Of a stretch of 64,000 nucleotides of DNA, positions 26,495-34,927 are shown piece by piece. The notes below the pieces were generated by a model. It did no database searches. It worked only from the letters and a program-made list of their open reading frames with translations, and was not told the DNA's origin. Each line of letters starts with the position of its first letter. Position 1 is the stretch's first letter. The translations under genes and the position numbers were made by a program. The stretch lies in assembly GCA_963761775.1 (NCBI GenBank), contig CAVXIF010000001.1, positions 62,001-126,000 of the forward strand, given 5' to 3'. Source of the DNA: Parerythrobacter_A sp963761775 (GTDB lineage Bacteria > Pseudomonadota > Alphaproteobacteria > Sphingomonadales > Sphingomonadaceae).

Positions 26495-27823
26495 ATGCAT
26501 CTTGGTAGCAATCCCGTCCGGCTCATTCCCGTGCTGTTCCTTGTCGCCATCGCGCTGGGGACGGCCCTGCTGATGCTGCCTGTCGCGCGTGCCGATGCGG
26601 GCACTGCGCCGTTCATGACCGCCTTCTTCACGGCGACATCCGCTGTCGCCGTGACCGGGCTGATCGTGGTCGATACGCCGACCTACTGGTCCGGTTTCGG
26701 GCAGGGCGTCATCCTGCTCCTGTTCCAGATCGGCGGCTTCGGCATCATGACCGCGGCCACGCTGCTGGGCCTGCTGGCGGGCCGCACCTTCCGCATGCGC
26801 GACCGGATGGCGACGCAGGTGGAGCGCAGCCGGTTGCAGCTGGGCGACGCGCAATCGGTGCTGAAACTGGTGCTGGTCATCACGCTGACGGTGGAACTGG
26901 TGGTCGCGGCGATCCTCGTGCTGCGCCTGCGGATGGCCTACGATGCGAGCTGGGGCGAGGCGCTGTGGCATGGCGTGTTCCATTCGGTCAGCGCATTCAA
27001 CAATGCCGGGTTCTCGTCTTTTTCGGACAGCGTGATGGGCTTCGCGTCCGACCCCGTCATGCTCGGCCCGATCATGCTGGCGGTCATCATTACCGCGCTC
27101 GGTTTCCCCGTAATGCAGGAACTGCGCCATCGCCCGTTCGCGTTCAGGAGCTGGACGCTGCATTCCAAGATCACCGTCACCGGCACTGCGGTGCTGCTGG
27201 CGTTCGGGTTCCTCGCCACGCTGGCGCTGGAATGGAACAACGCCGCCACGCTCGGCCCGATGGGCGGGGGCGACAAGGCGCTCAATGCGATGTTCCATTC
27301 GGTGATGCCACGCACCGCCGGGTTCAACAGCCTCGATGTCGGCAGCTTCACCGATGCGACGGTGCTGATGAATTACCTGCTGATGATTATCGGCGGGGGC
27401 AGCGCGGGCACGGCGGGCGGGATCAAGATCACCACCTTCGTGCTGCTGCTGGCGGTGGTCGCGTCCGAGATCAGGGGCCAGCGCGACGCCAACCTGTTCG
27501 GCCGCCGCATTGGCCGCGATACCGAGCGGCAGGCGCTGACCGTGGCGACGCTGGCGATAACGCTGATCCTGGCGGGCAGCGCGATCATCATGGCGGTGAC
27601 CGAGCTGCCGATCCGCGACGTGTTGTTCGAGGCGGTGTCCGCCTTTGCCACCGTCGGCCTCAGCACCGGCATCACCGCCGACCTGCCCGTCATCGGCCAA
27701 CTGGTCATTATCGTTCTGATGTTCGTGGGGCGGGTGGGAACCATCACCGTGGCTACCGCGCTGGCTCTTGGCGGCGGCAGGCAGAAATTCCGCTATCCTG
27801 AGGAGAACCCGATTGTCGGATAA
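26495..27823 (+). CDS. trkH: TrkH-family potassium transporter, pore subunit
   Basis: Membrane-spanning K+ uptake pore. About 442 residues with the four pore-loop repeats of the SKT superfamily: TATSAVAVTGLIVVDT, FHSVSAFNNAGFSSF, FHSVMPRTAGFNSLD and AVSAFATVGLSTGIT. The SAFNNAGF and AGFNS selectivity-filter motifs are clear. ATG at 26495 follows AAGGAAG; the upstream part of the frame overlaps the previous gene and is not conserved. Its end overlaps trkA by 11 bases, so the two form a pair like KtrB-KtrA. Confidence 0.93.
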   Translation: MHLGSNPVRLIPVLFLVAIALGTALLMLPVARADAGTAPFMTAFFTATSAVAVTGLIVVDTPTYWSGFGQGVILLLFQIGGFGIMTAATLLGLLAGRTFRMRDRMATQVERSRLQLGDAQSVLKLVLVITLTVELVVAAILVLRLRMAYDASWGEALWHGVFHSVSAFNNAGFSSFSDSVMGFASDPVMLGPIMLAVIITALGFPVMQELRHRPFAFRSWTLHSKITVTGTAVLLAFGFLATLALEWNNAATLGPMGGGDKALNAMFHSVMPRTAGFNSLDVGSFTDATVLMNYLLMIIGGGSAGTAGGIKITTFVLLLAVVASEIRGQRDANLFGRRIGRDTERQALTVATLAITLILAGSAIIMAVTELPIRDVLFEAVSAFATVGLSTGITADLPVIGQLVIIVLMFVGRVGTITVATALALGGGRQKFRYPEENPIVG

Positions 27824-28481
27824 GAAACACGCGCCGGTCATGGTCATCGGGCTGGGCCGCTTCGGCGGGTCGGTCGCCTGTTCGCTGATGCGGATGGGGC
27901 ACGAGGTGCTGGGCATCGATGCGGACCCTGCGCTGGTCGAGCAGTTCGCCGACCGGCTGACGCAGGTGGTGGAAGCCGACACGACCGATATCGAGGCGCT
28001 GCGGCGGCTGGACGCGGCCGATTATCACAGCGTCGTGGTCGGCATCGGGACCGATATGGAAGCCAGCGTGCTGACCGTGCTGGCGCTGTCCGACCTCGGC
28101 GTGCCGTCCATCGTGGCCAAGGCCATCAACGAGAACCACGGGCGCATTCTGGAACGCACCGGCGCAACCAACATCGTTTACCCGGAGGCGCGAATGGGCG
28201 CCCGCGTGGCGCATATCCTGTCGGGCCGGATGATCGACTATATCGAATTCGACGACAACTTCGCCATCGCCAAGCTGCGCGCCCCCGCCTCGATTTGCGG
28301 GCGGACGCTGGAGGAAAGCGGCGTGCGCACCCGGCACGACATCACCGTGGTGGGCATCAAGCGGCGGCAGGACGATTTCGTCTATGCCGTGCCGGAAACC
28401 GAAGTGGAAGAAGGCGACCTGCTGATCGTGTCCGGCACCACCCCCGACGTGGAACGATTTGCGGCATTGGGCGCAGCGTAG
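27813..28481 (+). CDS. trkA: TrkA/KtrA-type potassium channel regulatory protein
   Basis: Cytoplasmic gating ring for TrkH. 222 residues: RCK_N domain with nucleotide-binding MVIGLGRFGGSVACSL and GIDADPALVEQFADRLT, VGIGTDMEASVLTVLALSDLGV, then an RCK_C domain ending EVEEGDLLIVSGTTPDVERFA. This is the single-module (KtrA-like) form, about half the size of E. coli TrkA. The start is inferred as a TTG at 27813 because AGGAG sits seven bases upstream and no ATG precedes the Rossmann strand by enough; the next ATG would cut into it. Confidence 0.9.
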   Translation: MSDKKHAPVMVIGLGRFGGSVACSLMRMGHEVLGIDADPALVEQFADRLTQVVEADTTDIEALRRLDAADYHSVVVGIGTDMEASVLTVLALSDLGVPSIVAKAINENHGRILERTGATNIVYPEARMGARVAHILSGRMIDYIEFDDNFAIAKLRAPASICGRTLEESGVRTRHDITVVGIKRRQDDFVYAVPETEVEEGDLLIVSGTTPDVERFAALGAA

Positions 28482-28488
28482 GGGCAGT

Positions 28489-29925
28489 TTACCGCGGCAG
28501 CATCGTTGCGCCCATCAGCGCCTCGTCCACAGCGCGTGCGGCTTGCCGGCCCTCGCGGATGGCCCAGACGACGAGGCTCTGCCCACGCCGCATATCGCCG
28601 CACGCGAAAACGTTGTCCTGCGTCGTGGCGTAGCCTTCGGTGTCGGCGCGCACGTTGCCGCGCTCGCACAGTTCCACACCGATGCGGTCCAGCAGGCCGC
28701 GCCGCACGGGGCCGGTGAAGCCCATCGCCAGCAGGATCAGGTCCGCTTTCAGCACATATTCGCTGCCTGGCACTTCGGTGAAGCTATGTCCGTCCCATTC
28801 GATGCGCACGCATTCCAGTCCGGTGACTTCGCCGCCCTCGCCGACCACGCGCTTCGTCAGCACCGCCCAGTCGCGGTTCGCGCCTTCCTCGTGGCTCGAC
28901 GTGGTGCGCATCTTGACCGGCCAGTGCGGCCAGCTCAGCGCCTTGTCCTCGCGTTCGGGCGGCTGCGGCATGATTTCCAGCTGGGTGACGCTGGCCGCCC
29001 CTTGCCGGTTGCTGGTGCCGACGCAATCGGAGCCGGTATCGCCGCCGCCGATCACGATGACATGCTTGCCCCTGGCGCTTAGCGTGCCGCGCGGGGCGGC
29101 GCGCAATTCGTCGTCGCCCGCATTGCGCTTGTTCTGCTGGCTGAGGAATTCCATCGCCAGCCGCACGCCGGGCAATTCGGAGCCGGGTATGTCCAGCCGG
29201 CGTGCTTCCTCCGCCCCACCCGCCAGAACGGTGGCATCGAAATTGTCCTTCAGGGCCGACATGCCGATATCCACGCCCACTTCGGCGCTGGTGCGGAAAG
29301 TAACGCCCTCGGCCTCCATCTGCACCGCGCGGCGGTTGATGAGGTGCTTTTCCATTTTGAAATCGGGGATGCCGTAACGCAGCAATCCACCGATCCGGTC
29401 GCTCTTCTCGAACACCGTCACCGCATGTCCGGCGCGGGCGAGCTGTTGCGCGCAGGCCATCCCTGCCGGGCCCGAACCAACCACGGCGACCGACTTGCCG
29501 CTCGGCTTTTCGGGCACCTGCGGCACGACCCAGCCTTCTTCCCAGCCCCGGTCGATGATGGCGGATTCGATGCTCTTGATGGTCACCGGCTGGTCGGTGA
29601 TATTGAGCGTGCAGCTCGCTTCGCACGGGGCGGGGCAGATGCGTCCGGTGAATTCGGGGAAGTTGTTGGTGGAATGCAGCACGGCGAGCGCGTTCTTCCA
29701 GTCGCCTTCATAGACCAGGTGATTCCAGTCCGGGATGATGTTGTTCACCGGACAGCCGTTGTGGCAATAGGGAATGCCGCAATTCATGCACCGGCTGGCT
29801 TGCGCCTTCAGCGCGTCTTCGGGCATCGGTACGGTGAATTCCTTGTAGGAGCGCAGCCGTTCTTCGGGCGCGAGATAGGTCGCGTCCTCCCGGTCGATTT
29901 CGAGGAAGCCCGTTTCCTTGCCCAT
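28489..29925 (-). CDS. gltD: glutamate synthase small (beta) subunit
   Basis: Supplies electrons from NADPH to the large subunit for reductive synthesis of two glutamates from glutamine and 2-oxoglutarate. 478 residues. N-terminal iron-sulfur cysteine sets CMNCGIPYCHNGCPV and CPAPCEASC, the FAD-binding VAVVGSGPAGMACAQQL and the NADPH-binding HVIVIGGGDTGSDCVG, and the C-terminal VFACGDMRRGQSLVVWAIREG that completes the FAD site. Downstream of gltB with a palindromic repeat in the 113-base gap; the pair is transcribed together. Converges with trkA. Confidence 0.95.
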   Translation of the reverse strand: MGKETGFLEIDREDATYLAPEERLRSYKEFTVPMPEDALKAQASRCMNCGIPYCHNGCPVNNIIPDWNHLVYEGDWKNALAVLHSTNNFPEFTGRICPAPCEASCTLNITDQPVTIKSIESAIIDRGWEEGWVVPQVPEKPSGKSVAVVGSGPAGMACAQQLARAGHAVTVFEKSDRIGGLLRYGIPDFKMEKHLINRRAVQMEAEGVTFRTSAEVGVDIGMSALKDNFDATVLAGGAEEARRLDIPGSELPGVRLAMEFLSQQNKRNAGDDELRAAPRGTLSARGKHVIVIGGGDTGSDCVGTSNRQGAASVTQLEIMPQPPEREDKALSWPHWPVKMRTTSSHEEGANRDWAVLTKRVVGEGGEVTGLECVRIEWDGHSFTEVPGSEYVLKADLILLAMGFTGPVRRGLLDRIGVELCERGNVRADTEGYATTQDNVFACGDMRRGQSLVVWAIREGRQAARAVDEALMGATMLPR

Positions 29926-29949
29926 GCCTTAAATCCCTGAATCAAAAAT

Positions 29950-30029
29950 CGTCATTGCGAGCAAAGCGGGGCAATTCAAAGCATCACGCGATACGCTCTG
30001 GATTGCCGCGCCTTCGGCTCGCAATGACG
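29950..30029. repeat. 80-bp palindromic repeat between gltB and gltD
   Basis: The outer 13 bases are perfect inverted repeats (CGTCATTGCGAGC at 29950 and GCTCGCAATGACG ending 30029). An inner pair, GCAATTCAAAGC and GCTCTGGATTGC, is also largely complementary. The outer sequence is the hallmark of a dispersed palindromic repeat I know from several alphaproteobacterial genomes. It lies within the gltB-gltD transcript and should form a long hairpin in mRNA. Confidence 0.85.
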
Positions 30030-30038
30030 GGGAGTGGT

Positions 30039-33000
30039 TCATTCCGCCGCGACCTGCGCCGCCGCGTCGCGTTCGGCTTCGAGAGCCTCCAGCGCGGCGC
30101 GATAGTCGGTCGGCATCACTTTCACGAATTGCGTCAGCGCATTGTCCCAATCGTCGAGCAACGCGGTTGCGCGGGCCGAGCCGGTGTGCAGCTTGTGCCG
30201 TTCCAGCAGGATGCGCAGGCGCGCGGCATCGTGGCGCAGCATGTCGCCCATGCCCGCATCGTTCACGCCGCTGCCGCGCTGTTGCGGGCGCCCGGTGCCC
30301 GCGTCGGTATCCTCGCCCGGCGTCACGGGTTCCAGCGCAACTTGTGCAGGGTTCACCAGGTCGGCGAATGTGCCGCCGGGGTCGTAGACATAGGCGACCC
30401 CACCGCTCATCCCGGCGGCGAAGTTGCGGCCTGTCTTGCCCAGCACGCAGACCACGCCGCCGGTCATGTATTCGCAGCCGTGATCGCCCGTCCCCTCGAC
30501 CACCGCGACCGCGCCCGAATTGCGCACCGCGAAGCGTTCGCCCGCGACGCCGCCGAAATAGGCTTCGCCCGAGATCGCGCCATACAGCACGGTGTTGCCG
30601 ACGATGATGTTCTGCGTCGGATCGCGCGGGGCGGCGTCGGGCTGGCGCACGATGATGCGTCCGCCCGACAGGCCCTTGCCGACATAGTCGTTGGCGTCGC
30701 CGGTCAGGTCCAGCGTGACGCCATGCGCCAGCCACGCGCCGAAGCTCTGCCCCGCAACGCCGGTGAAGTTCACACGAATGGTTTCCGCGGGCAGGCCGTC
30801 ATGGCCGTATTGCTTGGCAATGCGGCCCGACAGCATGGTGCCGACGGTGCGGTTCACGTTGCGGATGTCGCGCGCCAGTTCGACCGGTTCGCGTTTGGTC
30901 AAAGCGGGTTCGCAGGCCGCGATCAGCTCCATGTCGAGCGCGCCCTCCAGCCCGTGATCCTGCGTCATCGTATGGTGCAGCGCGCCGTTTTCGGACGGTT
31001 TTACTTCGTGCAGGATGCGGGTCAGGTCCACGCCATGCGCCTTCCAGTGGCGTTCGACGCGGCGGGTGTCGATCCGGTCCACGCGGCCCACCATCTCCTC
31101 CACCGTGCGGAACCCCATTTCGGCCATGATGGCGCGCAATTCCTCGGCCACGAAGAAGAAGTAATTCACCACGTGTTCGGGCGTGCCGGTGAAGCGGGCG
31201 CGCAATACCGGGTCCTGCGTCGCCACGCCGACCGGGCAGGTGTTGAGGTGGCATTTGCGCATCATGATGCAGCCCGCCGCGATCAGCGGTGCGGTGGCGA
31301 AACCGAACTCGTCCGCACCCAGCAGCGCGCCAATCGCGACGTCGCGCCCGGTCCGCAAACCGCCATCGACCTGCACCGCGATGCGGCTGCGCAAATCGTT
31401 CAGCAGCAGCGTCTGCTGCGTTTCGGCGAGGCCAATTTCCCACGGGGAACCCGCATGCGTCAGGCTGGTCAGCGGCGATGCGCCGGTGCCGCCTTCGTAA
31501 CCCGATATGGTGACGTGGTCGGCCTTGCACTTGGAGACGCCCGCCGCGACCGTGCCGACGCCGACTTCGGCCACCAGCTTCACCGAGATGCGCGCTTCGG
31601 GCTGCACGTTCTTGAGGTCGTGGATCAGCTGCGCCAGATCCTCGATCGAATAGATGTCGTGATGCGGTGGCGGCGAGATCAGGCCCACGCCGGGCGTCGA
31701 GTGCCGCACCGCGCCGATCCGCTTATCGACCTTGTGCCCCGGCAACTGGCCGCCTTCGCCCGGCTTTGCGCCCTGCGCCATCTTGATCTGGATATCGTCC
31801 GAATTCGCCAGATATTCCGCGGTCACGCCGAAGCGCCCGCTCGCGACCTGCTTGATCCGGCTGCGCATGGAATCCCCGTTTTCCATCGGCGCGAAGCGAA
31901 ACGGCTCCTCCCCGCCTTCGCCGGTGTTCGACCGCCCGCCGATGCGGTTCATGGCGATGGCCATCGTCGAATGCGCTTCGTGGCTAATGGAGCCCAGACT
32001 CATCGCGCCGGTGCTGAAGCGCTTGACGATCTCGCTGGCGGGTTCGACCTCGTCCAGCGACACAGGCCGGTCAGCAGGCGTCAGCTCCATCAGCCCGCGT
32101 ATCGTCAGCAGCCGTTCGTTCTGCTCGTTCACCGATTTTGCGAACGCATCGTATTTCTGCGGCGTGTTGCCGCGCACCGCGTGTTGCAGGTCGGCGACGT
32201 TGCCCGGTGTCCAGGCATGGTCCTCGCCCCGCAGGCGGAACTGGTAGATGCCGCCCACTTCCAGCATCCCGGCGTAAAGCGGGTCATTTCCATAGGCGAC
32301 GCCGTGACGCCGCACGGTTTCGGCGGCGACTTCCTCCAGCCCGATGCCTTCGATGGTGGTCGCGGTGCCTTTGAAAAAGGTGTCGATCAGCGTGCTCGAC
32401 AGGCCGACCGCATCGAAGATCTGCGCGCCGCAATAGGACTGGTAGGTGCTGATGCCCATCTTGGACATGACCTTCAGAATGCCCTTGCCGACGGCCTTGA
32501 CGTAATTGTCCTGCACCTGTTCGCGCGTCAGCTGCGCGAATTTGCGCACCCGCAGGTCTTCCAGCGTTTCCAGCGCGACATAAGGATTGATCGCCTCGGC
32601 GCCGTAACCCGCCAGCACGCAGTAATGATGCACTTCGCGCGCTTCGCCGGTTTCCACTACCAGGCCGGTCTGCATCCGCAGGCCCTGCCGCGTCAGGTGG
32701 TGATGCACCGCCGCCGTGGCCAGCAGCGCGGGCATGGCGATGCGTTCGGCGCTTTGTTTCCGGTCGCTCAGAATCAGGATGTTGTGGTCCTGCAACACCG
32801 CCTCGGTCGCGGCCCAGCACATCTCCTTGATTGCCAGCGCCAGCCCGTCCGCCCCGCTGGCTGCATCCCAGGTCATATCGATGGTTTCGGTGCGGAAGGC
32901 CCCGTCCAGCGCGGTTTCCACGCTGCGGATTTTGGCCAGATCGCCATTGGTCAGGATGGGCTGGCTGACCTCCAGCCGCTTGTGCGTGCCGGCATCGCGG

Positions 33001-34706
33001 CCCAGCAGGTTGGGGCGCGGGCCGATCATCGAATGCAGGCTCATCACCAGCTCTTCGCGAATGGGGTCGATCGGCGGGTTGGTGACCTGCGCGAAGTTCT
33101 GCTTGAAATAATCGTAAAGGAGGCGGCTCTTGTTCGACAGCACAGCCAGCGGCGTATCGGTGCCCATCGACCCCAGCGGGTCCATCCCGCTCTGGCCCAT
33201 CGGCTCCAGGAAGCGGGTAATGTCTTCCTGCGTATAGCCGAACGCCTGCTGTGCTTGCAGCAGGGTGGGCGTTTCCTTGTTTTCGTCCTGCGGCAATTCC
33301 TCGAATTCGGGATCGACCGTGTCGAGATCGTCCAGCGTGTACTGCGTCGCTTTCAGCCAGTCCGCATAGGGATGCGCGGTAGCCAGCTCGGCTTTCAGCT
33401 CCGAATCCTCGACGATGCGGCCTTCTTCGAGGTCGATCAGCAACATCTTGCCCGGTTGCAGCCGCCATTTGCGCGTGATGTCCTCTTCGGCGAACGGCAG
33501 CACGCCGCTTTCGGAGGCAAGGCACACCAGATCGTCCGACGTGGTGCAGAACCGCGCGGGGCGCAGGCCGTTGCGATCCAGCGTCGCACCGATTTGACGG
33601 CCGTCGGTGAAGCAGACGGCGGCGGGGCCGTCCCACGGTTCCATCAAGGCGGCGTGATATTCGTAGAACGCGCGGCGGGCCGGGTCCATCTGCGTGTTCC
33701 GGGCCCATGCTTCGGGCATCAGCATCATCATCGCATGGCTGAGCGAGAAACCGCCCGCCAGCAGCAGTTCCAGCGCATTGTCGAGGCAGGCGGTGTCGGA
33801 CTGGCCATGCGGGATCAGCGGCCACATCTTGTCCAGGTCCGCGCCAAGCAGCTCGCTTTCCATCGTCCGGCGGCGCGCGTTCATCCAGTTCACATTGCCG
33901 CGAACCGTGTTGATTTCGCCATTATGCGCCATGAAGCGATAGGGGTGCGCGAGCCGCCAGCTGGGGAAGGTGTTGGTGCTGAACCGCTGATGGACCAGCC
34001 CCAGCGCGCTGACGCAGTCGGCATCGCGCAGATCGTCGTAAAACGAACCGACCTGCGTCGCCAGCAACAGCCCCTTGTAGACGATGGTGCGGCTGGAAAA
34101 GCTGGGGATGTAAGTCTGAACCAGCGCGGGCATGTCGTGCTTTTCCGCCAGCCGCGCGAGCGGGTTCAGCGTCTGCTTGCGGATGACCACCAGCTTGCGT
34201 TCGAAGGCAGCGGTATCGGCGCATACGTCCTGACACGCGATGATGCACTGGCGCATCACCGGCATGGAGGCGATAACCGCTTCGCCCAGGCCATCGCGCG
34301 TTACCGGCACATCGCGCCAGCCGATCACGCGCTGGCCTTCCTTGGCAACGAACTTTTCCAGCTGCTCGGTCACGAAAGCGCGCGCGTCGTCATCCTGCGG
34401 CAGGAAGCATTGCGCGACGGCGTAATGACCGGCGGGCGGCAGGTCGTGCCCGGCCTCCGTTGCCCAGCGGCGGATCAGCGGATCGGGGATTTGCAACAGG
34501 ATGCCCGCGCCATCGCCCAGCAGCGGATCGGCACCCACCGCGCCGCGATGGTCGAGATTGGCCAGAATCTCCAGGCTGCGCGTGACGATATCGTGCGATT
34601 TCTCGCCCTTGATATGCGCCAGCATACCGACACCGCAGGCATCGTGTTCGTTACGCGGATCGTAAAGACCGGTCATGGCGCACCGGTCCAACTCGGACAA
34701 ACTCAT
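30039..34706 (-). CDS. gltB: glutamate synthase large (alpha) subunit
   Basis: Catalytic subunit of NADPH-GOGAT. 1555 residues. A short propeptide precedes Cys24 in NEHDACGVGMLAHIKG, the N-terminal nucleophile for glutamine hydrolysis; LDHRGAVGADPLLGDGAG follows. The central FMN-binding domain carries PPHHDIYSIEDLAQLI, and the 3Fe-4S site is CIMMRKCHLNTCPVGVATQ. The GXGXG beta-helix domain near the C terminus contains TGDANDYVGKGLSGGRI. ATG at 34706. First gene of the gltBD operon; the 221 bases upstream must hold its promoter. A very long plus-strand frame opposite this gene is a composition artefact. Confidence 0.97.
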   Translation of the reverse strand: MSLSELDRCAMTGLYDPRNEHDACGVGMLAHIKGEKSHDIVTRSLEILANLDHRGAVGADPLLGDGAGILLQIPDPLIRRWATEAGHDLPPAGHYAVAQCFLPQDDDARAFVTEQLEKFVAKEGQRVIGWRDVPVTRDGLGEAVIASMPVMRQCIIACQDVCADTAAFERKLVVIRKQTLNPLARLAEKHDMPALVQTYIPSFSSRTIVYKGLLLATQVGSFYDDLRDADCVSALGLVHQRFSTNTFPSWRLAHPYRFMAHNGEINTVRGNVNWMNARRRTMESELLGADLDKMWPLIPHGQSDTACLDNALELLLAGGFSLSHAMMMLMPEAWARNTQMDPARRAFYEYHAALMEPWDGPAAVCFTDGRQIGATLDRNGLRPARFCTTSDDLVCLASESGVLPFAEEDITRKWRLQPGKMLLIDLEEGRIVEDSELKAELATAHPYADWLKATQYTLDDLDTVDPEFEELPQDENKETPTLLQAQQAFGYTQEDITRFLEPMGQSGMDPLGSMGTDTPLAVLSNKSRLLYDYFKQNFAQVTNPPIDPIREELVMSLHSMIGPRPNLLGRDAGTHKRLEVSQPILTNGDLAKIRSVETALDGAFRTETIDMTWDAASGADGLALAIKEMCWAATEAVLQDHNILILSDRKQSAERIAMPALLATAAVHHHLTRQGLRMQTGLVVETGEAREVHHYCVLAGYGAEAINPYVALETLEDLRVRKFAQLTREQVQDNYVKAVGKGILKVMSKMGISTYQSYCGAQIFDAVGLSSTLIDTFFKGTATTIEGIGLEEVAAETVRRHGVAYGNDPLYAGMLEVGGIYQFRLRGEDHAWTPGNVADLQHAVRGNTPQKYDAFAKSVNEQNERLLTIRGLMELTPADRPVSLDEVEPASEIVKRFSTGAMSLGSISHEAHSTMAIAMNRIGGRSNTGEGGEEPFRFAPMENGDSMRSRIKQVASGRFGVTAEYLANSDDIQIKMAQGAKPGEGGQLPGHKVDKRIGAVRHSTPGVGLISPPPHHDIYSIEDLAQLIHDLKNVQPEARISVKLVAEVGVGTVAAGVSKCKADHVTISGYEGGTGASPLTSLTHAGSPWEIGLAETQQTLLLNDLRSRIAVQVDGGLRTGRDVAIGALLGADEFGFATAPLIAAGCIMMRKCHLNTCPVGVATQDPVLRARFTGTPEHVVNYFFFVAEELRAIMAEMGFRTVEEMVGRVDRIDTRRVERHWKAHGVDLTRILHEVKPSENGALHHTMTQDHGLEGALDMELIAACEPALTKREPVELARDIRNVNRTVGTMLSGRIAKQYGHDGLPAETIRVNFTGVAGQSFGAWLAHGVTLDLTGDANDYVGKGLSGGRIIVRQPDAAPRDPTQNIIVGNTVLYGAISGEAYFGGVAGERFAVRNSGAVAVVEGTGDHGCEYMTGGVVCVLGKTGRNFAAGMSGGVAYVYDPGGTFADLVNPAQVALEPVTPGEDTDAGTGRPQQRGSGVNDAGMGDMLRHDAARLRILLERHKLHTGSARATALLDDWDNALTQFVKVMPTDYRAALEALEAERDAAAQVAAE

Positions 34707-34927
34707 AGTCGAACCCTGCTGTCATAGCGGGCCGCAGGCGTGGCAGGTGGGGCCGGAATTGCGACCGGACCGGGTTAAATCCGGCAAGGTCTCAATCAGG
34801 CGAATGCGCAACGCGCACGGCAAAACTGTCGTGAAAGAGCGAACATGCCGACACGATATGCGTTTTGCAAGCGCACAAGAGCAATTATTCGTATGCAGGC
34901 CGCCGTTCAACCGTCTGCCGGTCAGGG
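34707..34927. other. 221-base non-coding region upstream of gltB
   Basis: Lies between the gltB start and the stop of the 661-residue membrane protein gene, both on the minus strand. It should contain the gltBD promoter. I looked for a sigma-54 type element and saw no convincing one, and no RNA gene is apparent. Confidence 0.5.

Noticed and set aside
29955..34727. A 1590-codon open frame on the plus strand opposite gltB
   Set aside because: It is exactly antisense to a fully recognisable gltB and arises from GC-rich codon use; its product is low-complexity Arg/His/Gln-rich sequence with no recognisable domain.
34707..34927. Sigma-54 type promoter for gltBD
   Set aside because: No convincing GG and GC elements with correct spacing could be identified on the minus strand.
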